The notes under the pieces are model-generated. The model was not told where the DNA came from. It saw only the letters and a program-made list of their open reading frames with translations, and made no database searches. The translations under genes and the position numbers were made by a program. Shown here piece after piece: positions 7,740 through 15,685 of a stretch of 27,096 bases of DNA. Source of the stretch: JAXHUM01 sp034189325 (GTDB lineage: Bacteria; Desulfobacterota; DSM-4660; Desulfatiglandales; Desulfatiglandaceae); NCBI GenBank assembly GCA_034189325.1, contig JAXHUM010000008.1, forward strand, positions 1 to 27,096, in the 5' to 3' direction. Each line of letters starts with the position of its first letter. Within the stretch, counting starts at the first letter, position 1.

Positions 7740-8732
7740 TTAGGACTGAGATGGTTGGAGATAAGAGTTGAGGACTTCATTGACAACCGAATAGGGGTCA
7801 CTTTCCCCCCTTAAAATACTGTTGATGTACCCCTTTTTCCTGCCCGTTCCTTTGAGCCCTTGAAAGACCGCTTTCTCTACCTCTTCTTTGAAGACAAGAC
7901 CCAGCTCCTGCTCTATTCTTTCAATTCGCACTTGATCGATGGCCCTGCTATCGTGCAGATGCGCTTGGTGTTCTCCGATTGCCGATACAAGTTCTTCAAT
8001 CCCTTCAAGTTCTTCCTCTTTGCTTGCGACCGCCACTGTTTTTATAAGCTTAGGGACCCATTCTCCTTTTTGAAAGCTCTTCACGTTTAAGGCCGCTTCC
8101 AAGTTTCTTAAACAGGTGGTCGCGCCGTCCAGATCGGCCTTGTTGACCACGAGAATATCGGCTATTTCCATAATACCGGCCTTCATCGCCTGAATATCAT
8201 CCCCCATGCCCGGCGTGACGACCAGTAAACAGGTTTGGACGAAATGGATGACATCAATCTCGTCCTGACCGGCGCCAAGGGTCTCGACGATGACCAGGTC
8301 TTTGCCCATCGCCTCCATTACACGAATGACATCGGCCGTGGCCCTTGACAGGCCCCCAAGGTGGCCCCTGGAAGCAAGGCTCCTAATGTAGACGCCGTCG
8401 TCTAATGAGTGTCTTGTCAGCCGGATCCGATCACCGAGCAGGGCACCGCCTGAGAATGGACTGCTCGGATCCACGACAACGACTCCCACGCTCTTTCCAT
8501 GGCGGCGGTAGATCCGTATAAGCTGATCCGTTAAGCTGCTTTTTCCTGCCCCCCCGGAACCTGTTATCCCCAGAATCACAGCCTGACCCGAATGGGGATA
8601 GATAAGTTTCATAGCCTCCCGGACCCCCTTGTCGTTGCCTTCAATCATGCTGATCAGCCTGGCTGCAGCACGACGATTGCCGGTCAATAGCCGCTCTACT
8701 GTTTCGGCGATAGGTTGTTTTTCCTTTGCCAT
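7740..8732 (-). CDS. meaB: Methylmalonyl-CoA mutase-associated GTPase MeaB (ArgK family)
   Basis: A G3E-family GTPase that gates cobalamin delivery to, and protects, B12-dependent acyl-CoA mutases. Visible motifs are Walker A ITGSGGAGKSS (about 56-66), the DPSSPFSGGALLGDRIRL segment that is a MeaB hallmark, the switch region VETLGAGQDEID (often VETVGVGQSE in relatives), and the base-specificity motif NKAD. The 330-aa length is typical. It starts 17 nt after the B12-subunit gene, which supports its role as chaperone for the mutase encoded upstream. AGGGA lies 7 nt before the ATG. Confidence 0.95.
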   Translation of the reverse strand: MAKEKQPIAETVERLLTGNRRAAARLISMIEGNDKGVREAMKLIYPHSGQAVILGITGSGGAGKSSLTDQLIRIYRRHGKSVGVVVVDPSSPFSGGALLGDRIRLTRHSLDDGVYIRSLASRGHLGGLSRATADVIRVMEAMGKDLVIVETLGAGQDEIDVIHFVQTCLLVVTPGMGDDIQAMKAGIMEIADILVVNKADLDGATTCLRNLEAALNVKSFQKGEWVPKLIKTVAVASKEEELEGIEELVSAIGEHQAHLHDSRAIDQVRIERIEQELGLVFKEEVEKAVFQGLKGTGRKKGYINSILRGESDPYSVVNEVLNSYLQPSQS

Positions 8733-8749
8733 GCCTTGATCCCTGGATT

Positions 8750-9154
8750 TTACTCCCTCACATTATCCCTGATGTATTGGATAATCGACTGTGTTAGCGA
8801 TCCTGCCCTGAATACTTCATCGATGCCCATATCCTTGAGAGTTGGAATATCCTCAGGGGGGAATGTCCCGCCGGCGATCAGAAGGACGTCATCGAGATCA
8901 TTCTCCTTAATCAGTTCCACAATTTTAGGGGTAAAAATGAGATGTTCCCCCGAAAGGTAGCTCAATCCGATCACATCCACATCTTCATCAGCGGCAACTT
9001 GAACGATGCCTTCCGGCATTTGATACATTCCGAGATAGATAACTTCCATGCCGGCCTCCTTTAAAAGTGTGGCCACCACTTTCGCTCCCCTATCATGGCC
9101 GTCAAGACCCACCTTTGTGATCAGTATCTTGATCTTCCTCTTTTCATCCATCAT
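8750..9154 (-). CDS. Cobalamin-binding small subunit of acyl-CoA mutase
   Basis: A 134-aa stand-alone B12-binding domain. It carries the DxHxxG signature as DGHDRG (18-23), whose His20 would replace dimethylbenzimidazole as the lower cobalt ligand, and Lys14 at the position of the conserved TK/AK before it. GLSYLSGEH (about 80-88) and AGGTFPPEDIP (about 110-120) line the nucleotide-tail pocket. The size matches the small subunits of split mutases such as IcmB and HcmB. AAGGAG lies 6 nt before the first of two adjacent ATGs. It lies 93 nt after the large-subunit gene; together they would form the holoenzyme. Confidence 0.94.
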   Translation of the reverse strand: MMDEKRKIKILITKVGLDGHDRGAKVVATLLKEAGMEVIYLGMYQMPEGIVQVAADEDVDVIGLSYLSGEHLIFTPKIVELIKENDLDDVLLIAGGTFPPEDIPTLKDMGIDEVFRAGSLTQSIIQYIRDNVRE

Positions 9155-9247
9155 GGAAGTCTCCTTGTGAATATTGTATGCCCCAATGAGGCTGAAATAT
9201 CAGAGAACCGTCTCTATAGGTTTCGACAGATTTCCTGGAGATTAGGT

Positions 9248-10939
9248 TCAATCAAACGGGGATTCAATAATATTCATACAGTCATAAGAATAACCCATGG
9301 CTTCTCGAACAGTACCTATGAGTTCTCCCGTTGTGCCAAAGGCTTTGGTCGCTTCGACCATTGCAGGAATCACGTTTTTGCCCTCACCAACATCGTCTCG
9401 AAGACGCTTGATCGCTTCTTTCAGCCTGTGCATGTCTCGGTTCTCTTTGAGATCTTTTACTCCCGCTATCTGCTCTATGGCTGATTGCTTTTGTACTCTC
9501 TGGACACCCAACGGTGTGGTCTTTTCCTCTGAAGAGGTAAAGGCATTGACGCCGACAACCAATTTGTCGCCGTTGTCAAGTTCCTTCTGTCTCTCCAAGG
9601 CTGCTGCTTCCAGCTCCCGGTCGAGCCATTCAGTACGTATCGCCTCCTCCATTCCTCCTAATTCTTCTACCTGCTTCATGATCTTCAGGCTCTCTTCTTC
9701 GATCTTGTCAGTGAAGTTCTCAACATAATAAGATCCGCCGAGAGGATCGGCCACATTGGTGACGCCTGTTTCATAGGCAAGAATCTGCTGTGTTCTAAGG
9801 GCCTGAAGGTGCCCTTTTTCCGTTGGAAGACAGATCGGCTCATCATATGAGCAGCAATGGAGTGACTGGACGCCTGCTAGGACCGCTGCAAGGGCCTCAT
9901 AGGAGATGCGCACAATGTTATTGAGAGGTTGTTGGGGGACAAGAGAACAGCCTGCCGTGTGAACGGCAAACCGAAAATGCATGGAAGCGGGATTTTTTGC
10001 ACCATATTTCTCCTTCATAATCTTGGCCCACATCCTTCTGGCAGCACGAATTTTGCTCACCTCTTCAAAGATGTCAACATGACAAGAGACGTAAAAACTG
10101 ATTCGTGGGGCGAATGCATCTATATCCACTCCCCTTCGGATCAATTCATCAATATAGCACATGGCTATACCGAAACCAAAAGCCACCTCTTGAGGGGCGG
10201 TTATCCCCTGTTCTCTAAGGTCATACATATTGACCGTTGTATGATACCACTTTGGCAGGTTCCGACTGCAGTACTCGATGATGTCGGAGCCCAGTTTGAT
10301 GGAAAGGTCGAGGGGAGAGGCAGGTCTGAAACCGCAGTAACGGGCATGAATAGGATCATTCTGGATGGAGCCGCGAAGAGCGGAGAGGTCATATCCCCTG
10401 TTCTGGGCCACGGCAATGTACTGAGACATGTTTGCGGCCGCAGCAGGCGTAGCAGTGATGACGGACCAGCTCACTTTGTCCAAGGGGATCCCTTCGGTCA
10501 GGCTTTCCATATCTCTTATAGATGTGACATTGACACCGGTCAAACCGACCTCATCAGCGGCCCAGGGGTGATCAGCGTCAAGGCCCATTTCATTCGTGAC
10601 GTCGGCAATGGTGTTGAGTCCGGAACCACCGTTCTCGAAACAGAACCTCAGCCTTTCATTCGTATCGGAGGGGGAACCGATACCGACGACTTCCCTTCGG
10701 GTCCAGTATCTGCCCCTGAACATATTGGGGTGAATTCCTCTGGTAAAGGGGTATGTGCCGGCATCTGAGATGCTGTGATCATAGTCCTGATCTTTTGTGT
10801 CGTCAGGGTTGAATATTCCCTTCAGTTCATATCCCGACCAACTCTTGACGCTGGAAGGTTTGTCATAGTAGCTCTTGAGATAGGCATCCCATTTATATTC
10901 CTTAGGATCGGATGACTTGGATTCTTTTTCAGATTCCAT
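9248..10939 (-). CDS. Acyl-CoA mutase large subunit, divergent active site
   Basis: The TIM-barrel, acyl-CoA-binding subunit of an adenosylcobalamin-dependent mutase: 563 aa with no fused B12 domain. Family hallmarks are YPFTRGIHPNMFRGR (63-77), SIQND (191-195), the FAPRISF segment (276-282), QQPLNNIVR (336-344), EALAAVLAG, and DPLGGSYYVE (398-407). Hand alignment to Propionibacterium methylmalonyl-CoA mutase gives Val84 at Tyr89, Gly203 at Arg207 and Asp240 at catalytic His244, while Arg82 (Arg87) and Gln193 (Gln197) are kept. It is therefore probably not a methylmalonyl-CoA mutase; isobutyryl-, ethylmalonyl- and 2-hydroxyisobutyryl-CoA mutases are thought to retain the His. The substrate is unknown. 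A strong TAAGGAGGT precedes the ATG. It is the first gene of its operon. Confidence 0.92.
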   Translation of the reverse strand: MESEKESKSSDPKEYKWDAYLKSYYDKPSSVKSWSGYELKGIFNPDDTKDQDYDHSISDAGTYPFTRGIHPNMFRGRYWTRREVVGIGSPSDTNERLRFCFENGGSGLNTIADVTNEMGLDADHPWAADEVGLTGVNVTSIRDMESLTEGIPLDKVSWSVITATPAAAANMSQYIAVAQNRGYDLSALRGSIQNDPIHARYCGFRPASPLDLSIKLGSDIIEYCSRNLPKWYHTTVNMYDLREQGITAPQEVAFGFGIAMCYIDELIRRGVDIDAFAPRISFYVSCHVDIFEEVSKIRAARRMWAKIMKEKYGAKNPASMHFRFAVHTAGCSLVPQQPLNNIVRISYEALAAVLAGVQSLHCCSYDEPICLPTEKGHLQALRTQQILAYETGVTNVADPLGGSYYVENFTDKIEEESLKIMKQVEELGGMEEAIRTEWLDRELEAAALERQKELDNGDKLVVGVNAFTSSEEKTTPLGVQRVQKQSAIEQIAGVKDLKENRDMHRLKEAIKRLRDDVGEGKNVIPAMVEATKAFGTTGELIGTVREAMGYSYDCMNIIESPFD

Positions 10940-11046
10940 TTCTTACCTCCTTAAAGACTATTTCTCCAGGCTTCTATCAGGGCTTTTTGCAGCTTTGAAG
11001 ACTACCAGGTCCGGGCGGCCCAAATAAGGTGTCTTGAATGGATAGT

Positions 11047-11192
11047 GTGAGACCTCTGCAAAACGCCCCCTTTTGCCCAATTGCTGTGTCAGGTTCACAT
11101 TTTAATCCTCGAAATATTCAAGATATTCCTCCGATTAAAATTTTCGCCTTCCTTGCACTTGAACAAAATTGAGCATTTCTCAAAGGTCTCAG
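11047..11192. repeat. MITE-like imperfect palindromic repeat, 146 bp
   Basis: The two ends are inverted repeats: TGAGACCTCTGCAAAACGC on the left, and TGAGACCTTTGAGAAATGC as the reverse complement of the right. The arms remain partly complementary towards the centre, where ATTTTAATC (left) faces GATTAAAAT (right), and the core AATAT-TCAAG-ATATT closes the structure. It encodes no protein. Size, terminal inverted repeats and full-length foldback fit a non-autonomous palindromic element. I recall GAGGTCTCAC-ended repeats in Desulfobacterota genomes, but only from memory. No second copy was noticed in this window. Confidence 0.8.
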
Positions 11193-11213
11193 TGTGGTGT
11201 TCTAAGCTCCTAT

Positions 11214-11242
11214 TTTATACGTTTTGAAAGGATACTTGTCAA
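11214..11242 (-). promoter_or_regulatory. Strong promoter for the acyl-CoA mutase operon
   Basis: Minus strand: -35 TTGACA (11242-11237), 17-bp spacer, -10 TATAAA (11219-11214). This is the best sigma70 match in the window. Transcription would start near 11207, so the 5' leader of about 268 nt to the mutase ATG would contain the entire palindrome. Confidence 0.65.
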
Positions 11243-11366
11243 GCGAAAGGCTTTTGTGAATGGCCTCCCCGCCCTAGTACAATCCCGTCTCGCACGCCCC
11301 TGTTTGAATTCTCCGCCGACAAACCTTGGCCATGAACGGTTTGGGTTGGATAGTTTGTTCCTTTGT

Positions 11367-12116
11367 TTACAGACCCAGATAGCTCCTCCTAACGATTTCG
11401 TCTGCAAGCAATGTCTCCGGATCTCCCTCGGCCATGATTTGGCCCTGTGACATCACATAGTTTCGATCCGCCAGTTGGAAGGCAAAACCGATATCCTGCT
11501 CGGTCAGGAGAATGGTTATCCCCATGCCGTGAACATCCTTGATCCGTTCGAAGAGATCATCCTTTACCATGGGGGCGAGCCCCACAGAGGGTTCATCAAT
11601 GAGCATCATCTTGGCATTTGACATGAGCGAGCGCCCTATAGCCAACATAGTCCTTTCGCCCCCCGATATGGTGCCCGAGATCTGCTTATGGCGCTGTTTC
11701 AGGATAGGGAAGAGGGAAAATACCTTTTCGATATTCTCCTCTATTTTCTTCTTGTCATTGTTCAAATAGGCTCCTATTTCCAGATTCTCACGGATGGTCA
11801 TCTCTCTAAGGGGTCTTCCCCTTTCAGGGCATAGGACCAAGCCTCGAGTGACAATCTCATGGGAAGGAAGGATACTCAATTCCTCTCCGTTCAGCTTGAC
11901 GCTACCCTCTACGGTGATCTTCCCGCTCACTGTCCCTTTGAGGGCCTCCTGTTCCCATTTTACCAGGCCGACCAGGGTGCGCAAAAGGGTTGTCTTTCCG
12001 GCCCCGTTAGGTCCCACAAGGCTCACCATTTCACCCTCTTTTACATTCAGGCTTACCCTGTTGAGGACCATGGCCCTGTCATAAAGAACCATGATATCTT
12101 TGACTTCAAGAAACAA
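11367..12116 (-). CDS. livF: Branched-chain-type ABC transporter ATPase LivF
   Basis: One of the two cytoplasmic ATPases that power the LivH/LivM permease. The 249-aa protein has Walker A GPNGAGKTT (35-43), signature ISGGERTML, Walker B MMLIDEPSVGLAP and the switch region LLTEQD, with Gln in place of the usual switch His as is common in LivF. About 14 extra residues (WEQEALKGTVSGKI) follow the Walker A helix. It starts at TTG (12116) with AAGGAGG 10 nt upstream, and the start overlaps the livG 3' end by 11 bp, implying coupled translation. Last gene of the transporter operon. Confidence 0.94.
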   Translation of the reverse strand: MFLEVKDIMVLYDRAMVLNRVSLNVKEGEMVSLVGPNGAGKTTLLRTLVGLVKWEQEALKGTVSGKITVEGSVKLNGEELSILPSHEIVTRGLVLCPERGRPLREMTIRENLEIGAYLNNDKKKIEENIEKVFSLFPILKQRHKQISGTISGGERTMLAIGRSLMSNAKMMLIDEPSVGLAPMVKDDLFERIKDVHGMGITILLTEQDIGFAFQLADRNYVMSQGQIMAEGDPETLLADEIVRRSYLGL

Positions 12117-12885
12117 AGTGCTTCACCTCCTTGCCAAGATAGGCCTTGACTACTTGAGGGTTTTTCACGATTTCTTCCGGTGTTCCCGCTGCAATGAGCT
12201 GCCCGAAGCTCAAAACGATCACCCGATCAACGATCTTCATCAATTCGGTCAGCTTGTGTTCAACGATGAGCATGGCCGGTCCCTCACTGTGTAACCGACC
12301 AAAGCGTCCCCCCTTGTGAAGCCTCTTGAGGGAAGCGGCGATCAACTTGGTCTCAGCAGGGTTGAGCCCCCCGAAGGGCTCATCCAGCAAGAGAAGATCC
12401 GGTTCCGTTGCAATGGCCCTGGCAAGTTCTAGACGCTTCAAATCGCCATGAGAGAGGGCAGAGGCCTGTTCTAAGGCCAGGTCCGCGATACCGCAAAACT
12501 CCAGGGCATCCTTGGCCCGCAACTCAACTGTTTTGACCCATTCTCCCTTTCTTCTCGACCTGGAGCTGAGACAGGGCACCATAACATTGGAAATAACCGG
12601 CATATTTCGAAAAGGCTTGACGATCTGAAAGGTGCAGGCCAATCCTGAGTTTACTCTTTTGTGAACAGACTGTCCGGTAACTTCCCTTTCTTTGAATATG
12701 ACCGAGCCGGCTGTAGGGCTGAGGATCCCTATCATCAATCGGATCAATGTGGACTTTCCGGCCCCGTTCGGACCTATGAGCCCCACGATTTCATCCCGTC
12801 CGATTTCAAAGTTCACTTCATTGACCGCCTTCAGTCCTCCAAAATTCTTGACTAACTGCTTTACCTGTAAAATAGGCCCATTCAT
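12106..12885 (-). CDS. livG: Branched-chain-type ABC transporter ATPase LivG
   Basis: The second ATPase of the transporter. From ATG 12885 it is 259 aa, preferred over an in-frame start at 12966 because GGAGG lies 6 nt upstream and the extension lies inside the ligase gene. It has Walker A GPNGAGKST (38-46), Q-loop Gln87, Walker B LLLLDEP (164-170) and switch His210. The signature is LSHGDLKRLE rather than LSGGQ, as in many LivG proteins. A Gly/Arg-rich stretch, about 191-203, between the D-loop helix and the last core strand is longer than usual. It starts one base after the ligase stop. Confidence 0.94.
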   Translation of the reverse strand: MNGPILQVKQLVKNFGGLKAVNEVNFEIGRDEIVGLIGPNGAGKSTLIRLMIGILSPTAGSVIFKEREVTGQSVHKRVNSGLACTFQIVKPFRNMPVISNVMVPCLSSRSRRKGEWVKTVELRAKDALEFCGIADLALEQASALSHGDLKRLELARAIATEPDLLLLDEPFGGLNPAETKLIAASLKRLHKGGRFGRLHSEGPAMLIVEHKLTELMKIVDRVIVLSFGQLIAAGTPEEIVKNPQVVKAYLGKEVKHFVS

Positions 12886-12886
12886 G

Positions 12887-14587
12887 CTAATCCTCCACGC
12901 TCTCCCGGATTTCTCTCCTGGACACCTTGCCGATATCCGTTTTCGGGATCTCGCCGGCGAATTCAATTATCTTCGGGATTTTGTAATGGGCCAGCTTGTC
13001 TTGGCAGTATTCAGTGACATCCCGTTCAGAGATCTTCCCCCTGGCGTCACTTTCAAGGACAATAACCGCCTTTACCTGAGATCCGACCTTTGGATCCGGA
13101 ACGCCTACTACGCCCACTTCCTTAATTTTGGGATGAGTCTTCAAGGCCTCCTCCACCTCTCTGGCAAAAACCCTGAGCCCCTTATATTTGATCAGATCCC
13201 GCTTCCGATCGTATATGTAGAAATATCCATCCTCTTCCATCCGTGCCAGGTCGCCTGTGCGCCACCATCTCACCCCGTCGATCTCGGCAACGCAGTCTTC
13301 TGTTGCCTCGGGCTGTTTCCAGTAACCGTGGGTGATCTGCTCCCCTGCGACTACCAATTCTCCCATCTCTCCCACAGGCATGAATTCATCCTTGTCCGGG
13401 TCCAGGATCGCAGCGAGGGTATCGGGCAAGGGGATGCCTATTGATCCGTACCGCTCTCTTCCAATGGGGTTCATATGGGTTGTAGATGTGGTCTCTGTCA
13501 TGCCGTACCCCTCGGTGATTTTGGAGCCGGTACGGTCCTCCCAGTCTTTGGCGGTATAGTCATGGAGACTGTCCGCCCCGGAGATAATAAGCTTAAGTCT
13601 TTTCCATTTCACCCTGTCCGTCTTTTTATAGTCCTTCAGCGTCTCGTATATTGTGGGCGATCCCATGAAAAATGTGGCCTTCTGTTTGATCACCTCCATG
13701 ATAATGTCGTCAATATCCGGTGTGGTGACGGTAACCTGCATGTATCCCCTCAGGATGGAGTACAACACCGAAATACCCTGACCAGCCGCGTGGTAATAGG
13801 GCATAAAGGCTACTACCGTCTCTTTTCCCTCCTCCATACTGGGCATGAACTTGGATATTTGATTGAAATTCCACATCATATGACAATGGGCAATCATGAC
13901 TCCCTTAGGCGGCCCTGTTGTCCCACCGGTGTAGGGAAGGGCCATCAGGTCCTTTTTGGGATCAATAGAGACCTCGGGTGGATTCGGGGGATATTCCTTG
14001 ACCAAGTCCTGCAATTGATGAAAGCTTTCTTTGCGGTAGATCTCCGGCGACGGGGCCGACATCTTTTGGTAAACGCCGCGGAGGATGCTTTTCCCGATCA
14101 TCTTTTTCACTTTGGGCAATGAATCGGCTATATTCGTCAGGATGATATTTTTCAGCTCCACCCCGGTTTTTTCCACACCTTCGTACAGGATGTCCTGGCA
14201 GATCAGGTGTGATGCACCGCTGTCCAACAGCTGATGTTTTATCTCACTGGAGACATAGACCGGGCTGATGGGAGTGATGACGGCACCTACCTTGGCACAG
14301 GCATAAAAGGCCGTGATAAACTCAGGTGAATTGAGAAGGAGAAGGGCGATTCGATCTCCCTTTTGGATCCCCAGTTTGTGAAATGCAGTGGCACAACGAT
14401 CTACCTTATCTCGAAGCGCACCATAGGTGATCTTGTTTCCATAAAAATTGATAGCTGTCTTGTTTTTAAATTTTTCAGTGGTTTGATTAAAGGCATCGCA
14501 GACGTTTAAAGTCGGTACTTCCACATTCCCGGGAACGCCGGCGGGGTAATGATTCATCCATGGCTTTTCCATATATGCGTTTTTCAA
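12887..14587 (-). CDS. AMP-forming acyl-CoA ligase (ANL superfamily)
   Basis: Adenylates a carboxylic acid and transfers it to CoA. The 566-aa protein has all core motifs: A3 YTGGTTGPPKGVM (219-231), A5 EGYGMTET (359-366), A7 WRTGDLARMEEDGYFYI (442-458), the hinge DRKRDLIKYKG (460-470), and catalytic Lys554 in PKTDIGKVSRRE. It resembles long-chain/medium-chain fatty acid ligases, but the substrate cannot be read from motifs. It starts at TTG with AGGAGG 9 nt upstream; an ATG 15 bp further in lacks a site. Its position between livM and livG implies that it activates the imported acid. Confidence 0.94.
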   Translation of the reverse strand: MKNAYMEKPWMNHYPAGVPGNVEVPTLNVCDAFNQTTEKFKNKTAINFYGNKITYGALRDKVDRCATAFHKLGIQKGDRIALLLLNSPEFITAFYACAKVGAVITPISPVYVSSEIKHQLLDSGASHLICQDILYEGVEKTGVELKNIILTNIADSLPKVKKMIGKSILRGVYQKMSAPSPEIYRKESFHQLQDLVKEYPPNPPEVSIDPKKDLMALPYTGGTTGPPKGVMIAHCHMMWNFNQISKFMPSMEEGKETVVAFMPYYHAAGQGISVLYSILRGYMQVTVTTPDIDDIIMEVIKQKATFFMGSPTIYETLKDYKKTDRVKWKRLKLIISGADSLHDYTAKDWEDRTGSKITEGYGMTETTSTTHMNPIGRERYGSIGIPLPDTLAAILDPDKDEFMPVGEMGELVVAGEQITHGYWKQPEATEDCVAEIDGVRWWRTGDLARMEEDGYFYIYDRKRDLIKYKGLRVFAREVEEALKTHPKIKEVGVVGVPDPKVGSQVKAVIVLESDARGKISERDVTEYCQDKLAHYKIPKIIEFAGEIPKTDIGKVSRREIRESVED

Positions 14588-14620
14588 GATTCAAGGCCTC
14601 CTGTTAGATGTTTCTCATGT

Positions 14621-15685
14621 CTATCCTTCCAGACGCAAAGCAGCCCTGCAAGCCCTGCAGTTCTTGCGAACAAAAGCATTTACTAACTTACATCTGGGAC
14701 ATTTGATCTCCAGCTTGTCACGGACCCAGACGGTCAGGCCTTCCGGCATGTAGAGAAGTGTGAAGATCAGGACAAAGGAGAAAAGCACATACCGTATCTT
14801 GTCGCCAAAAGGATGCAGGGCGAGCACCTCCAGCAGGGGATAGAGGATGAAAACCCCAGCCACCGGCCCATAAATAGTTGCTATGCCGCCGAAAATTGTC
14901 CAGAGAATTGCCTGAAAGGAGAAAAACAACTCTAAGGTGGAAGGCCCGGCAACCCTCATATAATGGGCGTAGAGCCCCCCTGCCACACCGGAAAAAAAAC
15001 CGCTCACCCCAAAGGCGAGGAGCTTGTAAAAAGTTGTGTTGATGCCGGAGGTCCTGGCACTGATTTCGTCTTCCCTGATGGCATGAAGCACCATGCCTAC
15101 CCGTATGATCTTGCTTTCCCCGTCGGTAAACTTCCACATCATGAGGATCGACACCGTGAATGTCACCACCACAATGTAGTAGCTCGAAATCGGGGATTTT
15201 GAAAGCCTGGATATACCGGAAAGCCCCAGTTCTCCGCCGGTTAAATCAGGAAACACAAAAACAAGGCCTGTGAGGATAAGGGGAAAGGACAATGTCACTA
15301 GGGCGAGGTAAAAACCCCTGACTCGCAGCGCCGGGATGCCGGCCACCAGTCCCACCAAAACGGCGGCGATACTACCGCATGGAATGGTCACCCAGGGGGA
15401 CAGGTGATAATGTATGTTCAGAAGGGCCGTCGAATAGGCCGAGACTCCGAAGAACAGGGCCTGGCCAAGGTTTAGCTGCCCCGTAAATCCGCTTAAAAGA
15501 TCCCAACTCGCGCCGAAAAGGGCAAAAATTGTTGTCAAGGTGATGATTCGCAGATAATAGGGCTCCTGAGTCATAATAGGGACCGCCAGAAGCGTGATGA
15601 AAAAGGCGAATGCGATCACCCTGCCGGGAACGGCTAAAATCTCCCCTCGGATCCAACCATAGATCAAATCAAAATAGCTCAACAT
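14621..15685 (-). CDS. livM: Branched-chain-type ABC permease LivM with zinc-ribbon-like tail
   Basis: Inner-membrane permease subunit that pairs with LivH. From ATG 15685 it is 354 aa with about 9-10 membrane segments and the LivM hallmarks LLSGFTGQLNLGQALFFGVSAY and GINTTFYKLLAFGVSGFFSGVAG in shortened form (LSGFTGQLNLGQA; GVSGFFSGVAGGLYAH). The start is set by the TGATG overlap with the livH stop and by GAGGAGG 10 nt upstream; a longer in-frame reading to 15919 runs into livH and is rejected. After the last membrane segment the C-terminal 34 residues contain CPRC (329-332) and CRAC (343-346), a zinc-ribbon-like pattern not standard in LivM. Confidence 0.93.
   Translation of the reverse strand: MLSYFDLIYGWIRGEILAVPGRVIAFAFFITLLAVPIMTQEPYYLRIITLTTIFALFGASWDLLSGFTGQLNLGQALFFGVSAYSTALLNIHYHLSPWVTIPCGSIAAVLVGLVAGIPALRVRGFYLALVTLSFPLILTGLVFVFPDLTGGELGLSGISRLSKSPISSYYIVVVTFTVSILMMWKFTDGESKIIRVGMVLHAIREDEISARTSGINTTFYKLLAFGVSGFFSGVAGGLYAHYMRVAGPSTLELFFSFQAILWTIFGGIATIYGPVAGVFILYPLLEVLALHPFGDKIRYVLFSFVLIFTLLYMPEGLTVWVRDKLEIKCPRCKLVNAFVRKNCRACRAALRLEG

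Larger units (their letters stand above)
10940..11366. other. Intergenic region livF / mutase operon
   Basis: A 427-bp noncoding stretch. Minus-strand order is livF stop, about 120 bp without recognised signals, a consensus promoter (11242-11214), a 146-bp palindromic repeat (11192-11047), about 100 bp of leader, then the mutase ribosome-binding site. No convincing rho-independent terminator is seen after livF. Short reading frames through it lack family matches I recognise. Confidence 0.7.

Noticed and set aside
10940..11046. A cobalamin riboswitch in the mutase leader
   Set aside because: No B12-box-like conserved sequence is visible on the minus strand, and the palindrome does not resemble a riboswitch core.
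11210..11407. A short basic ORF antisense to nothing, overlapping the livF 3' end
   Set aside because: It runs through the promoter of the mutase operon and overlaps livF in another frame; no ribosome-binding site or recognised family.
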